A DNA stretch of 30,138 nucleotides, taken from assembly GCA_030652345.1 (NCBI GenBank), contig JAUSAU010000069.1:1-30138 (forward strand), in the 5' to 3' direction. Of this stretch, positions 21,395 to 30,001 are shown one piece after another. The stretch's first letter is position 1. Every line of letters begins with the position of its first letter. The position numbers and the translations under genes were made by a program. The notes under the pieces are model-generated. The model was given only the letters and a program-made list of their open reading frames with translations. It ran no database searches and was not told where the DNA came from. The DNA comes from Coriobacteriia bacterium. GTDB lineage: Bacteria > Actinomycetota > Coriobacteriia > Anaerosomatales > PALSA-660.

Positions 21395-22605
21395 CGCGCT
21401 CCCGTATCCGATCCGAGCGTCACGTCCACGGTGACGCGCTTCCCGTCACGCACGACTTCGACCGGCACCTTCGCGCCGATACCCGCTCCGCGTATCGCGG
21501 CGAGCATGTCCTCGAAGGAACCGACGTTCTGGTCGCCGATACGGACGATGACGTCACCCTGGCGGATGCCGGCCGCCGCCGCCGGCGAGCCGTCGACGAC
21601 CTGCTGGACGAGCGCGCCGCTGTTCACGGTCAGCTTGTACTGCTGCGCGAAGGCGGCGTCCACGTTGATGGTGGCCACGCCGAGGAACGGGTGCTCGACC
21701 TTCTTGCCGGCGATGATCTGGTCGGCGATGGACTTCGCGTAGTCGATCGGGATCGCGAAGCCGATGCCGGCAGAAGCGCCCGACGTCGACTGGATGAGCG
21801 TGTTGAGTCCGATCACGCGCCCCTGCAGGTCGACGAGCGCGCCTCCGGAGTTGCCCGGATTGATCGAGGCGTCGGTCTGGATGAGGTTCGTGTAGGCCGC
21901 TTCGCTCGAACTGCCGCCGATGTTGCTGCGGTGGAGCGCGGATACGATCCCGGAGGTCACGGTCTTGTCGAGCCCGAAGGGGCTGCCGACCGCCACGACC
22001 GTCTGCCCGACGGTGAGCTCCGCGGAGCGCCCGATGCGGGCAGCGGGAAGGCCCGTGCGCGCGATCTTGACCACGGCGATGTCAGAGGTCGGATCGGTGC
22101 CGACGACCTTGGCCGACACATCCTCGGTACCGATGCGCACCAGGATGGTGTCGGCACCCTCGACCACGTGGTTGTTCGTGAGCACGTAGCCGTCGGCGGT
22201 CAGGATCACGCCGCTGCCGTTGCCGCTCGAGGTGCGGGCGCCGAACGGGGACTCCGTCGTCTTCTCGACGGTGATGTTGACGACCGACGGCAGGATCAGC
22301 GCCGCGGCTGCCTCGACAGGCTCGCCCTGCGCCGCGCTGACGGCGACCGCGGGCGTGGTCGTCACCTTCGCGGGCGCGGTGGCAGCGGGCGGCGCCTTCC
22401 ACACGAGCGGCGCCGCCACGTAGATCGCCCCGCCGACCGCCGAGGCGCCGATGACGCCGCCCAGCGTCGCGGCGACGAGCAGGCGGCCGATGCCGGCACC
22501 ACTGCGGGGGGCGGGAGGCGGTACGGGAAGCGGGGCCGCTGGAGGCGGCGTGGGGGCGTAGTACGGATCAGGCTGGACGGGCTGGGTTCGATCGTGATCG
22601 GTCAC
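21391..22605 (-). CDS. htrA: HtrA/DegP-family trypsin-like serine protease with PDZ domain
   Basis: A 404-residue membrane-anchored envelope protease that deals with misfolded proteins. It has a Pro-rich cytoplasmic N-terminus (1-35), one membrane helix (about 41-65), a trypsin-like domain with the triad H146 (TNNHVVEG), D175 (SDIAVVK) and S253 (GNSGGAL), and one C-terminal PDZ domain (about 320-400, with GSPAAAAGIRQGDVIVRIG). The start chosen is GTG at 22605 because GAGG lies 8 bases upstream; ATG 22629 has no ribosome site. It follows the nuo cluster on the same strand but behind a hairpin, so it probably has its own promoter. It overlaps rlmH by four bases. Confidence 0.94.
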   Translation of the reverse strand: MTDHDRTQPVQPDPYYAPTPPPAAPLPVPPPAPRSGAGIGRLLVAATLGGVIGASAVGGAIYVAAPLVWKAPPAATAPAKVTTTPAVAVSAAQGEPVEAAAALILPSVVNITVEKTTESPFGARTSSGNGSGVILTADGYVLTNNHVVEGADTILVRIGTEDVSAKVVGTDPTSDIAVVKIARTGLPAARIGRSAELTVGQTVVAVGSPFGLDKTVTSGIVSALHRSNIGGSSSEAAYTNLIQTDASINPGNSGGALVDLQGRVIGLNTLIQSTSGASAGIGFAIPIDYAKSIADQIIAGKKVEHPFLGVATINVDAAFAQQYKLTVNSGALVQQVVDGSPAAAAGIRQGDVIVRIGDQNVGSFEDMLAAIRGAGIGAKVPVEVVRDGKRVTVDVTLGSDTGAR

Positions 22606-22728
22606 GGCTGACACCTCGCAGGTTCGCATGGGTCGAAGGATGCTTCTCGACGAGCGTACATGCCCGATCCGTGCCCGCGCACGCCTATCCACATCATCTC
22701 CACGCACGCTCCGTGCCACCACCACGAA

Positions 22729-22744
22729 GGGCGGCGAACCGCCC
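22729..22744 (-). terminator. Probable terminator of the nuo cluster
   Basis: GGGCGG (22729-22734) and CCGCCC (22739-22744) form a 6-pair stem with a 4-base loop that reads TTCG in the transcript. It lies 10 bases after the nuoN stop. No T-run follows. Confidence 0.5.
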
Positions 22745-22754
22745 CGGGCGCGCG

Positions 22755-24179
22755 CTACGGGAGCGTGAAGCCGAGCGCGGAGAGCAGCGGCGAACCGGCG
22801 ATGCCGAGCACGACGGTGGCCGCGGCCAGCAGGAACAGCGCGACGGCGACCGGCCGCGAAAGACGCGTCACGGCGGACGCACGCACGGGCGCCGCGAAGA
22901 ACATCGCGCGCACGATCCGGAAGTAGTAGCCGGCGGAGACCACGCTCATCACCACGGCGAAGAGCGCGAGCCACGTCAGGCCGGCCGACATCGCCGAACC
23001 GAAGAGATAGAGCTTGCCGGCGAATCCGGCGAGCGGAGGCACGCCCACGAGCGAGACGAGCAGCAGCACCATCGTCCAGGCGGCGGCGGGCCTGCGACTC
23101 GCAAGTCCCTTGAGATCGTCGAGGCGATCCCCCTCCCGGGCGACGACGAGCATGACGGCCATCGAGGGCACGGCATACGCGATCGAGTAGAAGACCGCCG
23201 CCGTCAGGCCCGGCCCTGAGACCAGTCCCGTGGCGGACCCCGCGCTCGCGGAGAGTTCGCTCGCTGCGGCGGCAAGGCCGACGAGCAGGTAGCCGGCATG
23301 CGCGATGCCCGAGTACGCCATGAGGCGGCGCAGGTCCTGCTGCGGGTAGGCGGCCAGGTTGCCGATCAGCATCGAGAGCACAGCGCCGGCGACGAGGACG
23401 TACAGCAGTCGCGGCTCCTGCGGCGCCAGGTAGCGCACTACCTGCGCGAACGCGATGAGCCCGCCGATCTTGGGCACCGAGGAGACGAACGCCACCGACG
23501 CGGCGGGCGCGCCCGCGTACGCGTCCGGAGACCACCACTGGAATGGCGCGGCCGACAGCTTCGCGAGCAGCCCCGCGAAGATGAACACGGCGGCCACCAG
23601 TCCGACGCCCCCCGGCATCAACCGGGCGCCGGTCAGCAGCGTCGTACCCGACATGCCGACGACGAACGAGACGCCGTAGAGGAACAGCAGACTCGAGACC
23701 ATCGAGAGCAGGAAGTACTTCATCGCGCCCTCGAGGCTGCGATCGTCGGTACGGTCGAAGCCCATGAGGACGTAGGCCGGCATCGTCGCCGTCTCGAGCG
23801 CGAGCAGGAGCACCACCCAGTCGCGCGCGGAGGCCATGAGCATCGCCCCGAGCGTGGCGAACAGGACGAGTGCGGTGAACTCCTTGATCGAGCCGCGATT
23901 GAGCCCCGCACCCGCGAGCCACAGCAGGAACACCGCCGCGAGCAGCGCGGTGGCGACCTTTGCGACCTGCGCGGGCCCGTCGACGACGAGCTGGCCGGCG
24001 AACAGGTCGATCGAGCCGCGACCCGCCGCCAGCGCGATCCCGGCGGCCGCGAGCGCGGCTGCGACACCGATCCAAGCGCCCGCGCGCTCGCGCCCGCGGT
24101 AGAGCGCGTCGACGAACAGCACGGCGATGGCACCGGCGAGCAGGACGACCTCAGGCGCTATGAGTGCGAAGGAGCCCAT
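22755..24179 (-). CDS. nuoN: NADH-quinone oxidoreductase-like subunit N
   Basis: A 474-residue antiporter-like membrane subunit of complex I, one of three proton-pumping modules of the membrane arm. About 14 hydrophobic segments are visible. The family's conserved acidic and basic positions can be seen in LLLALETATMPAYVLMGF and SLEGAMKYFLLS, and the discontinuous-helix region around AKLSAAPFQWWSPDAYAGAP. ATG 24179 is one base from the nuoM stop. It is the last gene of the nuo cluster and is followed by a hairpin. Confidence 0.95.
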   Translation of the reverse strand: MGSFALIAPEVVLLAGAIAVLFVDALYRGRERAGAWIGVAAALAAAGIALAAGRGSIDLFAGQLVVDGPAQVAKVATALLAAVFLLWLAGAGLNRGSIKEFTALVLFATLGAMLMASARDWVVLLLALETATMPAYVLMGFDRTDDRSLEGAMKYFLLSMVSSLLFLYGVSFVVGMSGTTLLTGARLMPGGVGLVAAVFIFAGLLAKLSAAPFQWWSPDAYAGAPAASVAFVSSVPKIGGLIAFAQVVRYLAPQEPRLLYVLVAGAVLSMLIGNLAAYPQQDLRRLMAYSGIAHAGYLLVGLAAAASELSASAGSATGLVSGPGLTAAVFYSIAYAVPSMAVMLVVAREGDRLDDLKGLASRRPAAAWTMVLLLVSLVGVPPLAGFAGKLYLFGSAMSAGLTWLALFAVVMSVVSAGYYFRIVRAMFFAAPVRASAVTRLSRPVAVALFLLAAATVVLGIAGSPLLSALGFTLP

Positions 24180-24180
24180 G

Positions 24181-25680
24181 TCAGGCGGGCCCCATCCCGA
24201 TCGAGGCGAGCAGGGCCTTCACGGCGGGGTCCACGAACTGGAGCAGCGAGCCCCACCACAAACCGACCACCACGGTCAGCACACCGAGCGGTGCGAGCGC
24301 GAGCAGCTCGCGCCCGCTGATGTCCGGCAGGCCGGTCACCCTCTCGGAGGGACGCCCGAGCACGACGCGCAGCACCATCCAGAGCATGTACGCGGCCGCC
24401 AGCAGTACGCCGATGGCGGCGATGACGGTCATCCACGCGGGAACGAGCGGGGCCGCGCCCTGCCCCGCCTTCCACGACCCGAGCAGCGAGAGGAACTCGC
24501 CGACGAAGCCGGAGAGCCCGGGCAGGCCGAGCGAGGCGAACGAGGCGAACGCGAGCAGCCCGCCCGCGACCGGCATGGCGGTCGACAGCCCCGAGATCTC
24601 CGCGATCTGCCGTGTGTGCGCCCGGTCGTAGACCACGCCGACGAGCAGGAAGAGCATGCCGGTCACCACGCCGTGGCTGAACATGACCGCCACCGCGCCG
24701 TTGAGGCCCTCGGGCGTCATGGACGCGATGCCGAGCATGACGAAGCCCATGTGCGACACCGACGAGTACGCGACGAGCTTCTTCAGGTCGGTCTGCGCGA
24801 AGGCGACCGCCGCCCCGTAGATGATCGAGATGACGGCGAGCAGCGCCAACCACGGCGCCCACGCCTGCGCGGCGTCGGGCAGGATCGGCAGCGAGACGCG
24901 GATGAAGCCGTAGGTGCCCATCTTGAGCAGGATGCCGGCGAGCAGCACGGAGGCGGCCGTCGGCGCCTCGACGTGCGCGTCCGGCAGCCACGTGTGCAGC
25001 GGCCAGATCGGCACCTTCACCGCGAAGCCGAGGAAGAACAGCAGGAACATCCAGTTCTGGAAGTCGACCGGCAGCAGTCCCCCTGCGCCCTTCGTCGCCA
25101 ACGCGACCAGGTCGAACGAGCCGGTCTGCAGATAGAGCGCCAGGATGCCGACGAGCATGAACACCGAGCCCGCTAGGGTGTAGATGAAGAACTTGATCGA
25201 TGCGTACTCGCGCCGCGCGCCGCCCCACATCCCGATGAGGAAGAACATCGGAACGAGCACCAGCTCCCAGAACACGTAGAAGAGCACGAAGTCGAGTGCC
25301 AGGAACACGCCGTTCATGCCGACCTGCAGCAGCAGGAGCATCGCGAAGTACGCCTTCGGGCGGTCGGTGACCTTCCACGAGGCGACGACCGCCACCACGC
25401 CGAGCAGCGTGGCGAGGGCGAGCATCGTGATCGAGATGCCGTCCACGCCCAGGTGGTAGCGGATGCCCGCCTGCGGTACCCACGCGAGGTCCTCGACGAA
25501 CTGCATGCCGCCGTTGCCGCGGTCGAACACGGCGACGAGCCAGCCGGTCAGAGCGAGGTCGGCGACGGTCACGCCCAGCGCGACCCATTTCGCCAGGCCG
25601 GCGCTGCCTCTTGGCAGCAACGCGGTGACCGCGAGCCCCAGCAGCGGCAGGAAGACGATGATCGTCAGGAGGTACGACAT
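24181..25680 (-). CDS. nuoM: NADH-quinone oxidoreductase-like subunit M
   Basis: A 499-residue antiporter-like subunit of the complex I membrane arm with about 14 membrane segments. The conserved Glu of the transmembrane ion pair lies in FWELVLVPMFFLIGMWGG, and the antiporter-family core in KVPIWPLHTWLPDAHVEAPTAASVLLAGILLKMGTYG, split here only for description. Length and N-terminus (MSYLLTIIVFLPLLG) are typical of NuoM. The ATG at 25680 is seven bases after the nuoL stop. Confidence 0.96.
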   Translation of the reverse strand: MSYLLTIIVFLPLLGLAVTALLPRGSAGLAKWVALGVTVADLALTGWLVAVFDRGNGGMQFVEDLAWVPQAGIRYHLGVDGISITMLALATLLGVVAVVASWKVTDRPKAYFAMLLLLQVGMNGVFLALDFVLFYVFWELVLVPMFFLIGMWGGARREYASIKFFIYTLAGSVFMLVGILALYLQTGSFDLVALATKGAGGLLPVDFQNWMFLLFFLGFAVKVPIWPLHTWLPDAHVEAPTAASVLLAGILLKMGTYGFIRVSLPILPDAAQAWAPWLALLAVISIIYGAAVAFAQTDLKKLVAYSSVSHMGFVMLGIASMTPEGLNGAVAVMFSHGVVTGMLFLLVGVVYDRAHTRQIAEISGLSTAMPVAGGLLAFASFASLGLPGLSGFVGEFLSLLGSWKAGQGAAPLVPAWMTVIAAIGVLLAAAYMLWMVLRVVLGRPSERVTGLPDISGRELLALAPLGVLTVVVGLWWGSLLQFVDPAVKALLASIGMGPA

Positions 25681-25687
25681 CGGCGGG

Positions 25688-27619
25688 TTACGCCCCTCTC
25701 AGGATCGGAACAAGAAGCAGGACGAGCAGCATGATCATCAGCCCGGCGAACGCGAGCCGCTGATAGGTCTGGACACGGCCGGACTCGATCTCGCGCACGC
25801 GCGAACCGGCCCACTTCACGAAGCGCCCCACGCCGTTGACCGCGCCGTCGATGAAGCGCACGTCGCCGGCCCACAGGGCGTCGGCCGCCTGGCTCCACGC
25901 ACGTGCGGCGCCGTTGACCGCCGCGTCGATGACCGAACCGTCGAATGCGGCCAGGCGGCACGCGAGCCGGCGGAACGGCTGCACGAGTACGGCGTCGTAC
26001 GTGATGTCGAAGTAGAGCCTGTTCACGAGCACGCCGTACGCGTACGGGAAGCGCGCCTTGAGCGCCTCGGTGTCCACCGCGTGCCGCCCGTAGACGAGGT
26101 AGCCGCCGCCGACGCCGGCCGCGAACACGAGGACGGACAGCCCCGCCATGAGCGGGTCGGGCCATGCGCCGTGCTCGCCCATGAACGTCATGAAGACCGG
26201 CTGGGTCCAGCCGATCGCCACGGTGATGGCGGCGAGCACGCCCATCGGGGCGAGCATCTCGGCGTGGCCCTCGCGCGCCAGAGAGCACGCGTTGTCGCCG
26301 AAGACCCGGATCCACAGGCGCGTCATGTAGAACGCCGTGAGGCCGGCGGCGGCAAGCAGCAGCACGATGAGCGCCCAGCGCCATTCGAGCGCGTAGTAAC
26401 GCTCCTGCGCGTGCAGGATGGACACGAGGATCTCGTCCTTGCTGAAGAAGCCGGAGAGTCCGGGCAGGCCGGCGAGCGCGAGAGCGCCGACCGTGAAGGT
26501 CGCGGTGGTCCACGGCATGGCGCGGCGAAGCCCGCCCATCTCGCGGATGTCCTGGGTGTGCGTCGCGTGGATGATCACGCCCGCGCCGAGGAAGAGCAGC
26601 GACTTGAAGAACGCGTGCGTGACGAGGTGGAACATCGCCGCGACCGTCGAGCCCGCGCCGAGCGCCACGAACATGAAGCCGAGCTGGCTGATCGTCGAGT
26701 ACGCGAGGATCTTCTTGATGTCGTACTGCACGACCGCGAGGATGCCGCCCACGAGCGCGGTGATGATGCCGATCGTCATGACGATGTGCAGTTCGGCCTC
26801 GGCCGCGCCGACGAAGATCGGCATCGCGCGCGCCACGAGGTAGACGCCCGCGGCGACCATCGTCGCGGCGTGGATGAGCGCGGAAGCCGGCGTGGGGCCC
26901 GCCATCGCGTCGGGGAGCCACGTGTGCAGCGGCACCTGCGCCGACTTGCCCATCGCACCGAAGAAGAGCAGCAGCGCGACTGCCGCGGCAGCGGCAGGTG
27001 CCCCGGCCCAGTTGAAGATCGAGACCGCATGCATGCTGAACGTGCCCGCCGTCGCCCACATCACCGCGAGCCCGATCGCGAAGCCGACGTCGCCCACACG
27101 GGTGGTCAGGAACGCCTTGATAGACGCGGCGCGCGGCCCGTCCATCTCGTTCCAGAAGCCGATGAGGAGATAGGAACACAGCCCCATGACCTCCCACGAC
27201 ATGTAGAGCAGGAGGAAGTCGCCCGCCAGCACGAGCAACAGCATGGCGGCCGAGAAGAGCGAGAGCACCGCGAAGTACCAGCCGCGGCGCGAGTCCTTGT
27301 GCATGTAGCCGAGCGAGTAGACCTGCACGCACACGCCGACCACCGTGATGACGATGAGCATGATCACGGAGATGGCGTCCACGCGCGCCGTGAGTTCGAG
27401 CGCGCGGCCGCCGATGTCGGCGAGGGCCCACGCGCCCTCCCACGCCGGCTCCTCGCCGCCGGGCCACACCGTGGCGAACGCGGCGACGGCCAGCGCCAGC
27501 GACCCGGACATCGCGGCGAGCGGCAGCCACTTCAGCCGGTTGCGCAGCTCGCGCGACATCGGCGCCATCGCCACGAACGCGAGGGCCGGCAGCAGCGGTA
27601 TGACGAGGACCCAGGCCAC
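25688..27619 (-). CDS. nuoL: NADH-quinone oxidoreductase-like subunit L
   Basis: A 643-residue distal antiporter-like subunit of complex I. It has about 14-16 membrane segments, LLYMSWEVMGLCSYLLIGFW with the conserved Glu, the core block QVPLHTWLPDAMAGPTPASAL and, near the C-terminus, the long region expected to form the lateral helix along the membrane arm (VDTEALKARFPYAYGV... onward), ending in one last membrane helix. Translation starts at GTG 27619 with GAAGGGAT seven bases upstream and three bases after the nuoK stop. Confidence 0.96.
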   Translation of the reverse strand: MAWVLVIPLLPALAFVAMAPMSRELRNRLKWLPLAAMSGSLALAVAAFATVWPGGEEPAWEGAWALADIGGRALELTARVDAISVIMLIVITVVGVCVQVYSLGYMHKDSRRGWYFAVLSLFSAAMLLLVLAGDFLLLYMSWEVMGLCSYLLIGFWNEMDGPRAASIKAFLTTRVGDVGFAIGLAVMWATAGTFSMHAVSIFNWAGAPAAAAAVALLLFFGAMGKSAQVPLHTWLPDAMAGPTPASALIHAATMVAAGVYLVARAMPIFVGAAEAELHIVMTIGIITALVGGILAVVQYDIKKILAYSTISQLGFMFVALGAGSTVAAMFHLVTHAFFKSLLFLGAGVIIHATHTQDIREMGGLRRAMPWTTATFTVGALALAGLPGLSGFFSKDEILVSILHAQERYYALEWRWALIVLLLAAAGLTAFYMTRLWIRVFGDNACSLAREGHAEMLAPMGVLAAITVAIGWTQPVFMTFMGEHGAWPDPLMAGLSVLVFAAGVGGGYLVYGRHAVDTEALKARFPYAYGVLVNRLYFDITYDAVLVQPFRRLACRLAAFDGSVIDAAVNGAARAWSQAADALWAGDVRFIDGAVNGVGRFVKWAGSRVREIESGRVQTYQRLAFAGLMIMLLVLLLVPILRGA

Positions 27620-27622
27620 CCG

Positions 27623-27934
27623 CTATCCCTTCAACCGGTCGAGGTCGTCGAGTTCGATGGTGCGGCGGCTGCGGTACAGCGCGAGCACGAGCGCGAGCCC
27701 GAGCCCGATCTCGGCAGCGGCCACGACCATGACGAATGCGGCGGTGAACTGCCCCACGAGCGAGGACGGCGTCACGAACCGCGAGATGGCGACGAGGTTG
27801 AGGTTCACGGCGTTGGTCATCAGCTCGAGCGACATGAGCACCATGACGGCGCTCTTCTTCGACAGCGCACCGAAGAGCCCCACGGCGAAGAGCAGCGCGG
27901 CGAGCACCATGAACGCGACGGGACCCACACTCAC
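27623..27934 (-). CDS. nuoK: NADH-quinone oxidoreductase-like subunit K
   Basis: A 103-residue subunit with three membrane helices in the membrane arm of complex I. The two functionally important Glu residues are present: E37 in SLELMTNAVNLN and E75 in VAAAEIGLGLAL, matching Glu36 and Glu72 of the E. coli protein. The start is GTG at 27934, overlapping the nuoJ stop in GTGA. Confidence 0.96.
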   Translation of the reverse strand: MSVGPVAFMVLAALLFAVGLFGALSKKSAVMVLMSLELMTNAVNLNLVAISRFVTPSSLVGQFTAAFVMVVAAAEIGLGLALVLALYRSRRTIELDDLDRLKG

Positions 27935-28431
27935 TCTCCGTCACCCCCCGACCACCATACGGCGCCCACCAGGGCGATGAGCAGCACGACCGACGCGATC
28001 TCGAAGGGCAGCGCCCACTTCGTGAACAGGAGCGCGCCGAACTCGGCGATCCCCGGCGTCACGGCGGGCATCTTCGCGATCACCGGCTTGAACGAGGAGA
28101 TCGCGGCGCCGGAGGCGACGAGCACCGCCAGCGCGATGCCGGCGGCCGACCACGACAAGTCGAGCGGGCGGATCGAGTCCTCGCGCCGGCGCAGCGTGAG
28201 CATGATCGTGAAGAGCAGCAGGACCGAGACGGCGCCGGCGTAGACCATCACCTGGACGAGCGCCAGGAAGCCGGCCGACAGGAGCATGAACAGCCCCGCG
28301 ATGGCCATCATGACCTCGAGCAGCCAGAACGCGGCGTGCACGACGCTGCGCGACGCGATGACCATGACCGCGCCCGCGAGCACCGCGGCGGCGAGCACGA
28401 CGAAGGGGACGATGGCGGTACCGTCAGGCAT
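27931..28431 (-). CDS. nuoJ: NADH-quinone oxidoreductase-like subunit J
   Basis: A 166-residue, five-helix membrane subunit of complex I. The conserved third-helix region, LALVQVMVYAGAVSVLLLFTIML, includes the Gly-containing pi-bulge Tyr-Ala-Gly-Ala pattern. ATG 28431 is the family start (VVLAAAVLAGAVMVIASRSVVHAAFWL); it overlaps the nuoI 3' end by eight bases. The longer upstream frame is the nuoI shadow. Confidence 0.95.
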   Translation of the reverse strand: MPDGTAIVPFVVLAAAVLAGAVMVIASRSVVHAAFWLLEVMMAIAGLFMLLSAGFLALVQVMVYAGAVSVLLLFTIMLTLRRREDSIRPLDLSWSAAGIALAVLVASGAAISSFKPVIAKMPAVTPGIAEFGALLFTKWALPFEIASVVLLIALVGAVWWSGGDGE

Positions 28432-28864
28432 CCGCGTCCTTCTTCTTCGCCCGGCGCGGCGAGGCCGCGTCCACGCCCTCGAGCAGCACGCGCACGAGGT
28501 CATCGTGAGAGCGGGTCGCGAGCTCGTACTCGTGGCTCATCTTGATGGCTGAGAACGGGCATGCCTCGACGCACAGCCCGCACATCATGCAGGCGCCTAC
28601 CTCGTAGACGTAGCGGTCGATGCGCTTGCCGCCGCCCTCCTTGTCGGAGACCTCGAGGCGCAGCACGTGGTCGGGGCACTCCTTGACGCAGATCTGGCAC
28701 GCCGTGCACTTCGGCGCGCCGCTCTCGTCGTAGGTCGGGGTGACCGTCCACCGCGCACGCTCCGGCAGTTCGAGGCGCTGCTCCGGGTACTGGACCGTGA
28801 TGGGCCCGCGCAGCATGTTGCGCATCGTGATGACGAAACCGTTGAGGATGCCGAGGCCCCACAT
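28424..28864 (-). CDS. nuoI: NADH-quinone oxidoreductase-like subunit I (2x[4Fe-4S])
   Basis: A 146-residue ferredoxin-like subunit carrying the two 4Fe-4S clusters (N6a, N6b) that pass electrons toward NuoB. Cluster-binding Cys: C53, C56, C59 and C63 (CTACQICVKECP), and C92, C95, C98 and C102 (CMMCGLCVEACP). The lysine-rich C-terminal tail (RRAKKKDADA) is extra. The start is ATG 28864 or the GTG just before it; both overlap or abut the nuoH stop codon. In complexes without NuoEFG this subunit can be near the electron entry point. Confidence 0.95.
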   Translation of the reverse strand: MWGLGILNGFVITMRNMLRGPITVQYPEQRLELPERARWTVTPTYDESGAPKCTACQICVKECPDHVLRLEVSDKEGGGKRIDRYVYEVGACMMCGLCVEACPFSAIKMSHEYELATRSHDDLVRVLLEGVDAASPRRAKKKDADA

Positions 28865-29856
28865 CACCCCATCACCAGCCTCTGGAAGCACGCCCACAGC
28901 ACGACCCAGGCGAGCGAGGCCGGGATGAGGCCCTTCCACGCGAAGGAGAGCAGCTGGTCGACGCGGATGCGCGGCAGCGAGCCGCGCGCCCACATCATCA
29001 CGAAGATGCCGAGGTAGGTCTTGAGCATGAAGACGATCGGTGCGAGCCAGCCCGGTGTCTCCACCCACGGCAGCAGCCAACCACCGAAGAACAGCGTGGT
29101 CCCGATCGCCGAGACGATGAACATGTTCGAGAACTCGGCGAGGAACAGGAAGCCGAAGCGCATCCCGCCGTACTCGTTCGCAAAGCCGGTGATGAGCTCG
29201 GACTCGGCCTCGGACATGTCGAACGGGGTCTGCTGGGTGTCGGCCTGCGCCGCGATCGCATAGATGATGAACGCGACGAACTGCGGCAGGACGAACCACT
29301 TCGGCAGGAACCCGAACCACACGCCCTGCTGGGCGAGCACGATCTTCGAGAGGTCGAGCGAGCCGGCCATCATGACGGGGCCGAGCACGGAGAGCAGCAG
29401 CGGCACCTCGTAGGCGATCTGCTGGCCGGCCGCGCGCATGCCGCCGACGAGCGACCACTTCGAGTTCGACGCCCAGCCGGCCATGACCACGCCGATCGGC
29501 ACGAGCGAGAGGACCGCGAGCCCGAGCATGAGCCCCGTGTCGAGCCGCGTGACCGCGAGGTCCGGCCCGAAGGCGAGCGGCATGTAGGCGAGGAACGACG
29601 GCACGAAGACCACGAACGGCGCGATCCAGAACAGCGCCTTGTCCGCGGTGGCGGGCATGAGGTCTTCCTTGGTGAGCAGCTTGACCACGTCCGCGGTCGT
29701 CTGCAGGAGGCCGAACGGGCCCACGCGGTTCGGTCCGATCCGCAGGTGCAGGCGGCCGAGCACCTTGCGCAGCATGTAGATGAGCACGACGCCGTTGGCC
29801 AGCAGGAGCACCAGCAGGGCGAGGATGCGCACGGCGACGGCGGCTGCGGGGTTCAT
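28864..29856 (-). CDS. nuoH: NADH-quinone oxidoreductase-like subunit H
   Basis: A 330-residue membrane subunit joining the two arms of complex I and forming much of the quinone chamber. Eight or so membrane helices are visible, with the conserved GRLHLRIGPNRVGPFGLLQTTAD loop region, LTKEDLMPATAD, the acidic loop QTPFDMSEAESELITGFANEYGGMRF and the C-terminal RGSLPRIRVDQLLSFAWKGLIP. Its ATG overlaps the nuoD stop in ATGA, with no nuoE, nuoF or nuoG between. Confidence 0.97.
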   Translation of the reverse strand: MNPAAAVAVRILALLVLLLANGVVLIYMLRKVLGRLHLRIGPNRVGPFGLLQTTADVVKLLTKEDLMPATADKALFWIAPFVVFVPSFLAYMPLAFGPDLAVTRLDTGLMLGLAVLSLVPIGVVMAGWASNSKWSLVGGMRAAGQQIAYEVPLLLSVLGPVMMAGSLDLSKIVLAQQGVWFGFLPKWFVLPQFVAFIIYAIAAQADTQQTPFDMSEAESELITGFANEYGGMRFGFLFLAEFSNMFIVSAIGTTLFFGGWLLPWVETPGWLAPIVFMLKTYLGIFVMMWARGSLPRIRVDQLLSFAWKGLIPASLAWVVLWACFQRLVMG

Positions 29857-30001
29857 CGGTCGATCTCCCCAAGCACGATGTCGAGCGACGCCATGATGAC
29901 GACCGCGTCGGCGATCAGCCCGCCGGCGAGCGCCTCGTCCACGATCGCGAGGTTGTAGTAGGCCGGCGAACGCAGCCGCAGGCGGTACGGCGTGGTCGAC
30001 C
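29853..30001 (-). CDS. nuoD: NuoD C-terminal fragment (49 kDa subunit), broken
   Basis: The final 48 or so codons of NuoD, the catalytic-core subunit next to the quinone site: STTPYRLRLRSPAYYNL, LIADAVVIMASLD, IVLGEIDR, then TGA. In intact NuoD this is preceded by a block like GEVY...RGELGFY..DG; here the frame upstream of the Ser codon at 29999-29997 (APVSPNASAVER and beyond) is unrelated to NuoD. The break coincides with the palindrome GGTCGACC (29994-30001), beyond which NuoD sequence appears on the other strand. Its stop overlaps nuoH. Confidence 0.85.

Noticed and set aside
22629..22629. ATG 22629 as the htrA start
   Set aside because: No ribosome site precedes it; GTG 22605 has GAGG at 8 bases and begins the usual Pro-rich cytoplasmic tail.
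25463..28243. A 926-codon plus-strand frame opposite nuoL-nuoJ
   Set aside because: Extremely His/Arg/Glu-rich shadow of membrane-protein genes; no start signal or domain. High GC makes such long antisense frames common.
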